Positions 1 to 10,814 of a DNA stretch of 64,000 nucleotides are shown here, piece after piece. The stretch's first letter is position 1; every line of letters begins with the position of its first letter. The stretch is from Zea mays. Its lineage: Eukaryota; Streptophyta; Magnoliopsida; Poales; Poaceae. Under the pieces are notes generated by a model. It was not told the origin of the DNA. It was given only the letters and a program-made list of their open reading frames with translations, and ran no database searches. The DNA is taken from the NCBI RefSeq assembly GCF_902167145.1, contig NC_050096.1:80162683-80226682 (forward strand). Direction: 5' to 3'. The translations under genes and the position numbers were made by a program.

Positions 1-886
1 GAAATTCGAGATGTCTATGATGGGGGAGTTGAAGTATTTCTTAGGATTTCAAGTGAAACAACTCCAAGAGGGCACCTTCATTAGCCAAACGAAGTACACT
101 CAAGACATTCTAAATAAGTTTGGGATGAAGGATGCCAAGCCCATCAAGACACCCATGGGAACCAATGGGCATCTCGACCTCGACACGGGAGGTAAGTCCG
201 TGGATCAAAAGGTATACCGGTCGATGATAGGTTCTTTGCTATATTTATGTGCATCTCGACCGGACATTATGCTTTCCGTATGCATGTGTGCAAGATTCCA
301 AGCCGACCCTAAGGAAGCTCACCTTACGGCCGTAAAACGAATCTTGAGATATTTGGCTTATACTCCTAAGTTTGGGCTTTGGTATCCTAGGGGATCCACA
401 TTTGATTTAATTGGATATTCGGATGCCGATTGGGCGGGGTGCAAAATCAATAGGAAGAGCACATCGGGGACTTGCCAGTTCTTGGGAAGATCCTTGGTGT
501 CTTGGGCTTCAAAGAAGCAAAATTCGGTCGCTCTTTCCACCGCCGAAGCCGAGTACATTGCCGCAGGTCATTGTTGCGCGCAATTGCTTTGGATGAGGCA
601 AACCCTGCGGGACTACGGTTACAAATTAACCAAAGTCCCTCTGCTATGTGATAATGAGAGTGCAATCAAAATGGCCGACAATCCCGTCGAGCATAGCCGC
701 ACTAAGCACATAGCCATTCGGTATCACTTTTTGAGAGATCACCAACAAAAGGGAGATATCGAGATTTCTTACATTAATACTAAAGATCAATTAGCCGATA
801 TCTTTACCAAGCCTCTTGATGAACAAACTTTTAACAAACTTAGGCATGAGCTCAATATTCTTGATTCGCGCAATTTCTTTTGCTAA
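1..886 (+). CDS. Copia pol C-terminus: RT thumb/connection and RNase H (partial)
   Basis: The reading frame is open from base 2, so the gene continues to the left. The first residues (MMGELKYFLGFQVKQ) are the end of a Ty1/copia reverse transcriptase. [17 protein letters not shown] follows, then RNase H. Its acidic residues are visible in YSDADWAG (about residue 137 from the first ATG), STAEAEY (about 176) and LCDNESA. TKHIAIRYHFLRD and DQLADIFTKPL close the domain. No stop or frameshift interrupts this part, unlike the Ji-like copy at 44574-53235. The protein would reverse-transcribe element RNA in virus-like particles. It ends at the TAA at 884-886. Confidence 0.93.
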   Translation, partial: KFEMSMMGELKYFLGFQVKQLQEGTFISQTKYTQDILNKFGMKDAKPIKTPMGTNGHLDLDTGGKSVDQKVYRSMIGSLLYLCASRPDIMLSVCMCARFQADPKEAHLTAVKRILRYLAYTPKFGLWYPRGSTFDLIGYSDADWAGCKINRKSTSGTCQFLGRSLVSWASKKQNSVALSTAEAEYIAAGHCCAQLLWMRQTLRDYGYKLTKVPLLCDNESAIKMADNPVEHSRTKHIAIRYHFLRDHQQKGDIEISYINTKDQLADIFTKPLDEQTFNKLRHELNILDSRNFFC

Positions 887-1700
887 ATTGCACACATTGC
901 TCCTCTATATACCTTTGATCATGTCTCTCTCATATACTATGACTAATGTGTTTTTTAAGTCTATTTCAAACCAAGTCATAGGTGTATTGAAAGGGAATTG
1001 GAGTCTTCGGCGAAGACAAAGGCTTCCACTCCGTAACTCATCGTTCGCCGTCGCTCCAAGAGACTCTCCATCTTTTGGGGAGAGAGCAAAAGGACTTCGT
1101 CTTTGGTATAATCTTAACTCATCTATTTATGAAAAAGGGGAAGATAGCACTTCGCGGGCTCTAATGATTCCATTTTTGGCGATTCATGCCAAAGGGGGAG
1201 AGAGTATGAGCCCAAAGCAAAAGGACCGCACCACCACATCAATTTCAAAAACTAAGTGTTGAATATTTTTCAATTGGTATCCTATTGTGTTCAAAAAGGG
1301 GAGAAGTAGTATTTCAAAATGATATATCAAAACCCTCTTGAACACTAAGAGGAGAATCTCATTTAGGGGGAGTTTTGTTTAGTCAAAGGAAAAGCATTTG
1401 AAACAGGGGGAGAAAATTTCAAATCTTGAGAATGCTTTGCAAAATCGTATTCATTTACCTTTGACTATTTGCAAAAGAACTTTGAAAAGGACTTACAAAA
1501 GAGTTTGCAAAAACAAAACATGTGGTGCAAGCGTGGTCCAAAATGTTATAAGTAAGAAACAATCCATGCATATCTTGTAAGTATTTATATTGGCTCAATT
1601 CCAAGCAACCTTCGCACTTACATTATGCAAACTAGTTCAATTATGCAATTCTATATTTGCTTTGGTTTGTGTTGGCATCAATCACCAAAAAGGGGGAGAT
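887..1700 (+). other. 3' non-coding region with multiple polypurine tracts
   Basis: Between pol and the 3' LTR I see no env-like gene. G-rich polypurine blocks recur near 1131-1140, 1191-1204, 1293-1306, 1364-1372 and 1405-1415. The functional-position tract (AAAAAGGGGGAGAT) ends at 1700 against the LTR. Repeated polypurine tracts are a known Sirevirus hallmark. Confidence 0.8.
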
Positions 1701-1900
1701 TGAAAGGGAATTAGACTTACACCTAGTTCCTAAATAATTTTGGTGGTTGAATTGCCCAACACAAATAATTGAACTAACTAGTTTGCCCAAGTGTATAGAT
1801 TATACAGGTGTAAGAGGTTCACACTCAGCCAATAAAAAGATCAAGTTTTGGATTCAACAAAGGAGCAAAGAGGCAACCGAAGGCACCTCTGGTCTGGAGG

Positions 1901-2375
1901 CACCGGACTGTCCGGTGTACACCGGACAGTGTCCGGTGCACCAGAGGACTCCAACTCGACCTCGCCACCTTCGGGAATTTCTCAAGCCGCTCCGCTATAA
2001 TTCACCGGACTGTCCGGTGTACACCGGACAGTGTCCGGTGCTCCAAGGAAGAGCGGCCTCAGGAACTCGCCAGCCTCGGGATCGCGCAGCAGCCGCTCCG
2101 CTATAATTCACCGGACATGTCCGGTGTGCACCGGACTGTCCGGTGTAACCACGGAGCAACGGCTATTTCGACGCCAACGGCTACCTGCGGCGCATTTAAT
2201 GCGCGCTCTGCGCGCGCAGAAGTCAGGCGCGCCCATACTGGCGCACCGGACAATGAACAGGGATGTCCGGTCCAGGCGGGCCCAGAAGTCAGAAGCTCCA
2301 ACAGTCAGAATCCAACGGCATTGATGACGTGGCAGGGGCACCGGACATGTCCGGTGTGCACCGGACTGTCCGGTG
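1901..2375. repeat. Palindrome array CACCGGACTGTCCGGTG
   Basis: Three clusters of 16-18 bp near-perfect palindromes (CACCGGACTGTCCGGTG and ACACCGGACAGTGTCCGGTG variants) lie upstream of the TATA box, about 1901-1943, 2003-2043 and 2109-2146, with a last pair at 2339-2375. Such U3 palindrome clusters are described for Sireviruses and presumed regulatory. Confidence 0.85.
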
Positions 2376-2423
2376 CGCCATCGAGCAGACAGCCTCCCAA
2401 CGGCCACTTTTGGTGGTTGGGGC

Positions 2424-2430
2424 TATAAAT
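2424..2430 (+). promoter_or_regulatory. LTR TATA box
   Basis: TATAAAT in the context GGGGCTATAAATACCCC, just downstream of the palindrome array, as in the other Sirevirus LTRs here (52639, 58742, 63711). Confidence 0.75.
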
Positions 2431-5400
2431 ACCCCAACCACCCCACCATTCATTGCATCCAAGTTTTCCACTTCCCAACCACTTACAAGAGCTAGGCATT
2501 CAATTCTAGACACACCAAAGAGATCAAATCCTCTCCAATTCCACAAAAGGCTTTAGTGATTAGCGAGAGAGATTTGCCGTGTTCTTTTGAGCTCTTGTGC
2601 TTGGATTGCTTCTTTTCTTTCTCACTTGCTTTTGTGATCAACACTCAATTGTAATCAAGGCAAGAGGCACCAATTGTGTGGTGGCCCTTGCGGGGAAGTT
2701 TTATTCCCGGCTTTGATTTGAGAAGAGAAGCTCACTCGGTCCGAGGGACCGTTTGAGAGAGGGAAGGGTTGAAAGAGACCCGGCCTTTGTGGCCTCCTCA
2801 ACGGGAAGTAGGTTTGCGAGAACCGAACCTCGGTAAAACAAATCCGCGTGTCACACTCTTCATTTGCTTGCGATTTGTTTTGCGCCCTCTCTCGCGGACT
2901 CGTTTACATTTCTAACGCTAACCCGGCTTGTAGTTGTGTTTATATTTGTAAATTTCAGTTTCGCCCTATTCACCCCCCCCTCTAGGCGACTATCAACATC
3001 CACATAGTCTTTAACAATTATCAAAGTGCGGAAAAGAAACGTAGATACCCACGGCCTACACAGGTAGCCGACTGGGGGTTTGGCGCTAACCAACGCCTAG
3101 AACTCATCATACTCCTGGAACTCCTGGAAGTCTTCCTCCACGGCTTCATCTTCTCCTGAGCAGTGGTTGCAATGAGGACAACCTGGGGAAGGAGGTTTGG
3201 TGTGTAGAGCAAGGGTGAGTACACATCAACATACTCAACAAATGTCCTGTTTGGCTGTAGTCGACTAGCTTTATGTGTAGTTAAGTCAAGCAGTTGCTTT
3301 TAGTTGGTCAAGTTATTATTACTAGTAGAAAGCCAGGTTTTAGCATTAACCCAAGTTATTAACCCAAATGTACCCTTTTCAAACGGAAAGAATACCACTT
3401 ACCAATACCATAAGCATAATCATAACCATCATCCTCATCACCACCTGTAAACCAAACATCTCTGATCCAGTATCTCTAATCAATGGAGCTCCCTTGGCCG
3501 CTCATAACCGCGAGCACGGCTGATATATCAGTTTCATAACACTCTGCAGAGGTTGCGCACTTTACCCACAAGCTGTGATTCCCTTTCTGCCCAGAGATCA
3601 TGACTCTCCATTAATCACTACCAAGGTGACCCAGCAGGGTATCACTACGTAGCCTTTACAAAGATTCCCCGGGGCTGTAGCCGCCCGTTAGGTTTTCTAA
3701 ATGCACCGCACTCCTCCCCAAGGGGCGAACCAACCTTGGCAGAGCGAGCCGCATACACCGAGCCCCATTAACGGCACGATGGCTAAGCGAACTACACCCC
3801 GTTTCTCTAATTATTCAGCTAATGGCGTCCCATTCCACCCTCATGGTTGCACTGTTTTCCCGGGCGGTCATCCAACGAACAGGTCCTTACGGAGAGGTAC
3901 TCGAGAAACCGCTCGAGTCCCCTTAAATGCCACAAGTATATCACCATAAATAAGAAGGAAAACATCGTATCATAGATAAATCTCATCATGTTCATTGATT
4001 AATGTTAAGCACTAGCATGAAGCTAAACCAGAATAATCCAACCCAAATAGGTAAGCAAGGACATGGATAACAAAAGCTAGTCAATCCTTAGGTATAAACT
4101 ATGTAAATGCGGAAAGTGAATCATATAATCTATAGGACATAGATGGGTCAAGGGACACTTGCCTTCATCAAACAGATGCTAAGGATCTTCAACTTTGTAG
4201 AACTCGAAGAACCTGACCACTTGGTCGCCGAAGTTTGACCGTCGATTCCTCGAAGCGCGGAAACGAATCGCGATCTAATCGCAACGTGAAGCGAAGACAA
4301 ACAAGTACAAGCAAACAAACATATATATGCATAAGAACATTACACCATACAAGATAAAACATTATAAAAACATGCAGGATAAAATAGAGCTCGCTTCTAT
4401 GGTCACGCGAGGAAAAAATGCTTCGGTCGGAGCTACGGTCGACAAGTTATCGCATCGCGTTTACGCTAAACGAATATGAACTACGACATTTAATTCGGTG
4501 TTATCAAATATAAATTATAACTACTATTTAATTAAAACGAGAGATTCTAAGCGAGGCAAATTTACGACGAACGAAACAACACGACAGCGTGCAATCGACA
4601 CGCGGACACGCGTGACATAGCACGTGGACCACGCACGAAACAGTGCACGCGATCAGCGTGAACGACGCGCGAATCAACACACGATCACGAGCACATCACG
4701 CGCGAACAGCGCGCAGACAATGAGACGATACGTGATACTCGCTAACAGATAACGCGATTATACTAAACAAGTATTATTAATAATAAAAACATTTATGTAG
4801 ATATAATCATATTAACAGATATCCATAAAGCGCAACTAAAACTATAGACTAGTTTAAGTAAATTACTACTTTAATAACTCGGGTAAATAAATAATCAACT
4901 AATTAATTAAAATGTGTATCGTGACCAAATAACGTTACTAATACGTAGGAAATATCATTATAAAGTTAACACAACGAGAATAGGCTGAAACAGATTTATA
5001 ATGCGATGATAATGAGTTATTATCTAATTGGTTGACATGGTGCAATATGATTGGTTGGAGGATGGCCACACGTAAGGTCGCGAAGTTCATAGCCAACAGC
5101 CATAGAAAGTCTAATCCCATGTGGGTGTGCAACAATTTTTGACTTTTCTAGGAGACATGCGACATGCAGGAAAATAGTGGAGCCATGCATGTGGGGGGCG
5201 ACTTTTCTAGGAGACGTGCGACATGCAGGAAAATAGTGGAGCCATGCATGTGGGGGGCATTCAGTTTCCTTGCAACTCATGCAACCTGGAGTTTCGCGTG
5301 GGCGTGGGGTGTGGCCGTGTGGGCAACTGGGCATGCACATGTAGCACGGGAGTTTTCTTCCTCTCTCTACATTCGCGCACGAGCAGTACTTCTCTACGCT

Positions 5401-6129
5401 GTGAGTCTGCAACGCACGACGGCGACCATCGGTCAATACGACGCTGACTGCTGGAGCTTGCGCAGAGGGCAGGGGACAGAGCTCGCGCGCGGGGCTATGC
5501 CGGTCGCGCCCTGGGGCCTCTCGCCCGCGTGCGCTAGAGACCTGCCTACAGCAGGCGGGCCGCTCGCGCTCGGCCAAGGCCACAACGGCTGGCCATGACT
5601 GCGCGCTGGCTGCGGCAAGGCACGCCAGGGGCTGCTCGGCCAAGGCCGCAACGGCGGAGTAGGGCGGGCGCTGTGTGGTAGCGGCGGCCATGAAGGCGCA
5701 TGCGGCTGGCGGAGCACGTGGGACGCGAGGCGAGCGACGAGTGCAAGGCAAAACAGCTTCGTGGCCGCGTGGGAGAAGGCCGAGAGGAGGAGACACGAAG
5801 GGAGCTGAGCGAGGAAGAAGGGGTCCGAGGCGAGGAGGAAGAAGGCTCACCTGTGCACGTAGAGCTCAGCTACGACGGTGACTGGACGGACTAGATGCGC
5901 GCGCAGAGGAGGCTCGACCCGCCATGGCCGCAGCAGCAGTTCGGTTGCAACTGCGCCGATCCGGATCGAGGTGAGGGGAAGAAAACTGAGGCACGTCGTG
6001 GGCGAGATTAATGCTTGGACGGTTCGGGAGAAGATAAACAGGGCTAGGTGGGCTGGTGGGTGGGACCCGCGTGCAGCGGCAGCTGGGCGCGCGGTGCGCA
6101 GCGGGGAGCACGCACGGCGCTGGGCCACG

Positions 6130-6662
6130 TATAGATGGCCATTTGGCACTAACACGATGGGCCAGCCCAGGCACGGCACGAAAAAGCACGGTCCAGGCAC
6201 GACCCGGTCCGGTTAGTATAGTGCCAGTGCCTGGCACGGCACGGCTATAGTGCCGTGTCTGGGCCACTATCTCGACCCGTAGTGCTGGCACGGGCACGAC
6301 ACGGTTACATTTTTTATTTTAAAAATAATAGTTTACATATATTAAATATAAGAATTCAACATATAACACAATAAAACTGTAGCTGCACTGGTTAGATGGA
6401 TGCATTTAAGCCTCTTATGCACTTAGGTTGTGGGTTCGAGCCCCCACAACTACACATTTTTTGCTAAATTCTACATTATACTCAGATGGGCTATAGTGCC
6501 ACCGGGCCGGCCCGGCACGAGGCTCATGGGCCGTGCCTGGGCCGCGGCAGCGGCACGCCGGCCCATCTAGGCACGGCACGGTTTGTAGCCGGGCCTGGCG
6601 GGCCGTGCCAGCGACGGGCTGTGCCGGGTCGGGCCGTGCCGGCCCGTTTGGCCATCTATATA
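6130..6662. mobile_element. hAT-like MITE
   Basis: Terminal inverted repeats TATAGATGGCC...GGCCATCTATA(TA) are flanked by the 8-bp duplication GGGCCACG (6122-6129 and 6663-6670). The size is 533 bp with no transposase. The interior is rich in short GGCACGGCAC/GGGCCGTGCC repeats in inverted orientation, so the element can fold back. It is nested in the minus-strand gypsy LTR. Confidence 0.8.
6380..6455 (+). other. tRNA-Lys-like sequence inside the hAT-like MITE
   Basis: An A-box-like block (TGGTTAGATGG, 6389-6399) and a B-box-like block (GGGTTCGAGCC, about 6432-6442) are spaced as in a tRNA. The T arm can pair TTGTGGG with CCCACAA. An anticodon-loop-like CTCTTAT resembles tRNA-Lys(CUU). A T6 run at 6457-6462 could end Pol III transcription. 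The acceptor stem is poor, so this is a tRNA-derived relic rather than a working tRNA. Confidence 0.5.
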
Positions 6663-7121
6663 GGGCCACGCAAGGCTGCGGGGTGCGGGTGGACGCGGCC
6701 ATGGGCCAAGGGAAGCAAGTGCGCGGGACGCTAAGGCACGACCGGGCCGCGCAAGCGCGCGTCGCGGAAGCGGGCCGGGGACGCAGGAAAAGGCCGGCTA
6801 GGAGGGGTTGGGGGAAGGCTTTCTATCTCTCCCTTTCTATTCGAATTTAAATATATTTTTTGAATCAAAGATTTAAATATATTTAATAAGTTTGAATGGA
6901 TGCAGAAACACAACAACTCAACATAAAAAATGTCTCAGTATGCTATGCAGCAATCAAGGACTCTTTTAAGGTTTCATTTTACTAGGCTTATAGATATATA
7001 AAACCAAATAATTCTTCATTTTTAGAAAAAGTTGAACGAAAGCAGAGAAATGAGAGAGTAACACCTGAATTTGGTAGATATTAGAAAAGAAATTTTATAC
7101 CCATAAATTCAGGGTGTTACA

Positions 7122-7845
7122 ACGAGGCAGTATATATTCCCATCCATTTCCTTGCTTGCATCTATATATATTAGGAGTACTTATTATCATTATTGTCTAT
7201 TCTATTCGGTCTAATTTGTTCAAAAATCAAGACATAAATTTATTAACGCAAACATTGGTCATACACAAGCTAAAGTTAGATCATCCGGTCATGACCAAAG
7301 AACCCAAGAGATAATTAACACTTTTATACGAAGGATAGCAAGGTTTACGAGAAACCCACCAAAAGGTAGCCAATTGTGCTTACGTGGTGAAGAAGGACTA
7401 GTTTTCGGGAGGAACCATCGAAGTTCTCACTTGAGAGAGACACCATCAAGGAAAGGGCACCAACCTTGATCATTGGATCATGTGATGAACAACACCATGG
7501 GGTGGGGACAGAGATTGGGGCAAAAAGAGATAGGAGTATATTGCGATGGATTGTGTGTGTTGAACACCTTAATTGACGGAGCACCTTATATTCAATAGGT
7601 GGAGGTAGCCTTATTCCCGTAGGAAATAAGTTTGGATCATAATCTTCAAGTTCCTCATACCAAAAATATATCTAAATCCGATTTGTACACCAATCAGTTT
7701 AGAATAGGACAAGAGAGCCAACCTAGCCAAATTGTGTGGGGAGAGGGTAAAGGATATATATATATATTATGGGTATCCTGGGCACGCTGATCCTAAAGGT
7801 GCTGACTTCTGGACCCAACCCGGACTCGGTATCATGAGAATCTGA
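7122..7845. other. Intergenic, no recognisable feature
   Basis: AT-rich sequence with a short TA microsatellite near 7757-7772. I see no coding similarity or element ends. Bases 7122-7126 (ACGAG) are the predicted TSD of the LTR ending at 7121. Confidence 0.5.
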
Positions 7846-8266
7846 TGTCACACTCAATTTTAAGGACAAACCCAGATGGCAATGTATGTGTGTCTAGGAT
7901 TGAATTTTCACACATACAGCCGACTTCGTCAGTGAACAAGACCATGTATTATGTAAGTGAATAATAACTTACATGAGACACAAATGTCTTTATCATAGGG
8001 ATGCACAACATAGTGGAACTAAGCTCTTGTTGTGGCTCTCCATTTCCACAGGAAGATTGACTGGGGGCACACACTCCTTCAGCTCCTGGTAGTCTTCTGG
8101 TTCCACGTCATCACTTGTTTCAATTGAGCAAACTGAGTAGCGGTGTTGCATCCACACAACAATATATGTTTGGAAATAGTAAGAGTGAATACTTTCGCAC
8201 TCAACAAGTATCCCACTTTAGGTAAAAGTGGACTAGTTATATAATGGGCTAGCTTGAGCGGTTGCA
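7846..8266 (-). repeat. Fragment of a different gypsy LTR (3' end), minus strand
   Basis: Read on the minus strand the segment ends ...TTAAAATTGAGTGTGACA at 7846. Its layout (a tail with 'acatgagacacaaatgtc' and 'cacaggaagattgact') resembles the 3' ends of grass gypsy LTRs. No internal domain follows, and the 5' part is cut off at 8266. Confidence 0.5.
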
Positions 8267-8293
8267 GAAGGAGTGTGTGCCCCCAGTCAATCT
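8054..8293. repeat. 27-bp perfect inverted repeat at an LTR breakpoint
   Basis: Bases 8054-8080 and 8267-8293 are exact reverse complements, with 186 bp between. The right copy lies exactly where the LTR-like sequence stops. Confidence 0.85.
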
Positions 8294-8793
8294 TATGTAT
8301 ATCATATAGTTTTCGTTTATAAGTATCAACATATGTACATGTTAAAACCTATTTCATTTATATCTTTCTTATTAGTTCTTTATTTTGTAATGTTTCGGTT
8401 TAAGTACTAAACCGTAGCAAACCCTAGCGTCACCTATTCGAGAACCATACATCTCGTGTTGATTCATGAGATGCGTGATTTTAGAATTGTCCACGTTTTT
8501 GGACAACTCGAGAATAGAGGATGTTGTATGTGATTCGTGATTTGCACTATGATCCAAATGAGGTTTCGATAGCATAACCATGTTGTTCTCCGTCACACCA
8601 CCATACGACGTGCATTCGAAGAGCGGGCTTCCGAAATTCCGTTTGGATTGTAGTGCAATTCACAAATCGCATGCAACGGTCTCTATTCTCGGGTGGGTTC
8701 GAGACATATCTTTTCTAATAGGTTCCATACTTCCATGTCACCTAAGCTACACTCATTGATAATATTTCATGTAGTTCATTGATTCGCCTTAGA
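8294..8793. other. No confident feature; possible CACTA subterminal or leader sequence
   Basis: Related motifs recur in both orientations (CTCGAGAATAGAGG near 8507, TCTATTCTCGGG near 8682). This suggests subterminal repeats of the CACTA remnant that follows, but I cannot place a CACTA terminus. Confidence 0.3.
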
Positions 8794-9094
8794 AATGGCT
8801 GACTATCGACGGACAATGTCGATGGGGTGGAGAAAGGATGAGGGCACACTCAATGGAATGGCTAGCGGTTGCTAAAGAAACCACATGTACGTGTTGGCAA
8901 CTGGACGTGTCGCGAAGTGTCCGTGTAGCAAGTGTGAGAATGGAAAATACTATAAAAAGGAGACAATTGAGCGACATCTTTGCTACCATGGGATTGTTCC
9001 CAAATCCCAACTACATAGTGTGGCATGCACATGGAGAGTCGGCGCAACGTGACCTAGAAATGAACGAGCACACTGACAATGACATGAGATGTTG
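8794..9094 (+). pseudogene. CACTA transposase-associated domain, decayed
   Basis: Read across frames, this stretch resembles the N-terminal transposase-associated region of CACTA (En/Spm) transposases: a Cys-x-Cys-x2-Cys cluster around 8930, ERHL around 8970, then NPNYIVWHAHGES (about 8999-9040). Frameshifts break it and no DDE catalytic core follows. Stop codons confirm it is non-functional. Confidence 0.5.
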
Positions 9095-9270
9095 AATGAC
9101 CTTGGTAGGGAAGTGGATTTTGACTTGGAAAGACAGGGGAGTGGGAGCCACTGTCGGAAGTGCAGGAGTTCTATCATCTACGTGATGTCTACATGAGTAT
9201 ACCAATATGACTGCTGCATATACAGTAACGAATCTTATGGAGATATAGTCGAATCACAATGTTTCAAATA

Positions 9271-9387
9271 CTCCCTCCGTTTCTTTTTATTAGTCGCTGG
9301 ATAGTGCAAACCTCCGTTTCTTTTTATTAGTCGCTGGATAGTGCAAAATTGCATTATCCAGCGACTAATAAAAAGAAACGGAGGGAG
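9271..9387. mobile_element. Stowaway-type MITE with duplicated arm
   Basis: Terminal inverted repeats CTCCCTCCGTTTC... lie between TA dinucleotides (9269-9270 and 9388-9389). The element is 117 bp and nearly all palindrome. The left arm occurs twice in tandem (the CTCCGTTTCTTTTTATTAG block near 9274 and 9312), while the right arm occurs once. Confidence 0.85.
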
Positions 9388-9389
9388 TA

Positions 9390-9740
9390 GTCATTAACAT
9401 GAGAGTCTGGCTGTCTGGTATTTTGGCCACCTAGAAATTGGAACCAATCAAGTCCGGACCATAGGAGCTCCAAGTAACCATAAGCTGTTTGGTTGGGCCA
9501 AACTATGCTCCCTTTGATCTGCAATTTATAATATTTTGGGGAAAAAAGAAGATAGGTAGACATATATAGAATTAACAGTCGTTGCCCACAAATATAAAGG
9601 CCAACCTCAGTGAAGGTTTCGCAAATTTTATGGGCATGAAGTACGCTAACATGATAGTGTACTGATGAAGAATAGAGTTTTATAGTACGCTGAAAACCCC
9701 ACTGATAAATGTTATTCTCTCCTTTCTAAATTATAAGATA
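9390..9740. other. No recognisable feature
   Basis: Short intergenic stretch between the Stowaway MITE and the Helitron. I see no coding similarity and no clear element ends. Confidence 0.5.
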
Positions 9741-9772
9741 CTAGGTGAGTGCCCGTGCGTTGCAACGGCAAC
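9741..9772 (-). other. Helitron 3' terminus (hairpin plus CTAG)
   Basis: On the plus strand CTAGGTGAGTGCCCGTGCGT is the reverse complement of the 3' end. A short GC-rich stem-loop lies about 8 nt before the terminal CTAG, and T follows the end on the minus strand. Confidence 0.85.
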
Positions 9773-10710
9773 ATATAATACCATGATGAATTATGTACAA
9801 ATATGTGTTTCATTGTTATAGTACCATGTCCGTGCTTTGCACACAATCATGTTTGATACCCATAAAAATATATGTTCTATACACATTTGGATCTTCTATA
9901 CACATTTAGATCTCAAGATGTCCCATTCCCTCCAACGAAATAAGTCCAAGAAATTCTGTTTGAGGCCTAAATGACCTCAGAACAAATGTTTACATTCTGA
10001 CAAATCTTTTTAAGATGCTAGAACATATTCGATCTTTAAAAAGAACCATAGATTCCAATCTGAAAAATCAGCTTGCTGACATTGCCTTGGCTCCACGGTA
10101 TCGTTGTCACTGCCACACAGGAACATCGGTCCCTCGTAGCCGCCACAATACGCCATCCCTACAACCGCGTGCACAACAACGCAACAAAACGGCCCGACAT
10201 ATAGCAATAAAAGGCAACAGTCAAAGACATTTACTGAAAACAATGTTGATGCACTAAACACTTCTGGAAAAAAAATGAAGGTAGTAAATGAAAGGCATAA
10301 ACGTTGAGTAATAAAATCAAATTCCCTTGGAGTTGGCAGTATATATTACCACTCAACTCAATAAGTGCTTTTGTGCATATCCTACACTTCTGTCATATTG
10401 TAATGGTGATTAAGTACGAAATTTCTAGCTCAAAACGGGTGTAGTAGGAGCAACAAAGATGATTTACTGCTATAATAATAGACACCTGTCATCTCCTTCA
10501 ATAGAGGTAACCTCTTGCCTATAATAAAAGAAATAATTTTTAAAATTAAAAATGTGAAACATCATACCTTTTATTCAGTTTAACTATTCAGTTAACAACA
10601 TTGGTTGTGCGAGAAACTCTGGGTCAGAAACAGAACTATGAAATTATGAAGAACTAAAAAACAAACTAAAAAGGGTTTGTGACAGACTTCAAAAGCAGAG
10701 CAACACATAC

Positions 10711-10814
10711 CGCCTTCCCCTTGGTTGTGCGAACATGGGCGTTTTGGCCATCAATTCGAAATACCTCACCATCAACCCAGGACAAATCTTTATCTTCCAC
10801 CCATATATGAGAAC
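10711..10814 (-). pseudogene. Captured myosin XI exon (N-terminal SH3-like region)
   Basis: Between an acceptor (...TTGTCACAG, ending at 10815) and a donor (GTATGT, starting at 10710) the minus strand codes for GSHIWVEDKDLSWVDGEVF, then RIDGQNAHVRTTKGKA. This matches the start of plant class XI myosins (GSHVWVEDP..AWIDGEV..I.G..V.V.T..GK), the small domain before the motor. The initial glycine codon is split across the splice site. There are no stops. I find no further myosin exons toward 9741 or upstream, so this is one captured exon. Confidence 0.8.

Larger units (their letters stand above)
1..2995 (+). mobile_element. Opie-like Sirevirus (Ty1/copia), 3' part
   Basis: This is the 3' portion of a copia element entering from the left edge: RT/RNase H coding end, a long 3' non-coding region with repeated polypurine tracts, and a complete 3' LTR. 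The LTR opening (TGAAAGGGAATTAGACTTAC) and the CACCGGACTGTCCGGTG palindromes match what I remember of maize Opie. The element lies inside a minus-strand gypsy LTR, which resumes at 2996. Its 5' half and 5' TSD are outside the window; the predicted TSD is ACATC (2996-3000). Confidence 0.85.
1701..2995 (+). repeat. 3' LTR of the Opie-like element
   Basis: The LTR starts TGAAAGGG directly after the polypurine tract and ends ...GGCGACTATCA, 1295 bp. It holds the palindrome array (1901-2375), a TATA box (2424-2430) and the typical Sirevirus end (TTCACCCCCCCCTCTAGGCG). Confidence 0.88.
2996..7121 (-). repeat. Tekay/Prem1-type gypsy LTR, minus strand, truncated at its 3' end by the Opie-like insertion
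   Basis: Read on the minus strand it starts TGTAACACCCTGAATTT at 7121. It runs in parallel with the plus-strand LTR at 54658-58487: the conserved blocks near 3026-3200, 3500-3700 and 3830-3900 are the reverse complement of 58060-58290, 57620-57800 and 57410-57470. About 200 bp of the LTR 3' end lie left of the Opie-like element, outside the window. After removing the nested MITE its length (about 3.6 kb) fits the family. The GC-rich 5150-6120 stretch, with many meaningless short ORFs, is the GC-rich part of this LTR. Confidence 0.82.

Noticed and set aside
816..1262. Possible env-like ORF after pol in the Opie-like element
   Set aside because: It starts inside pol, has no membrane or glycoprotein features, and overlaps polypurine tracts.
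1901..2375. Possible CRISPR-like or short-spacer repeat array
   Set aside because: Repeats are palindromes with irregular spacing, are found in several retrotransposon LTRs, and the context is a plant genome.
5020..6300. Several long open frames on both strands (up to 276 codons)
   Set aside because: They lie in the GC-rich part of a gypsy LTR, overlap each other in all frames, are low-complexity, and match no family.
6380..6455. Functional tRNA-Lys gene
   Set aside because: Acceptor stem and anticodon stem do not pair properly; kept only as a tRNA-like relic.
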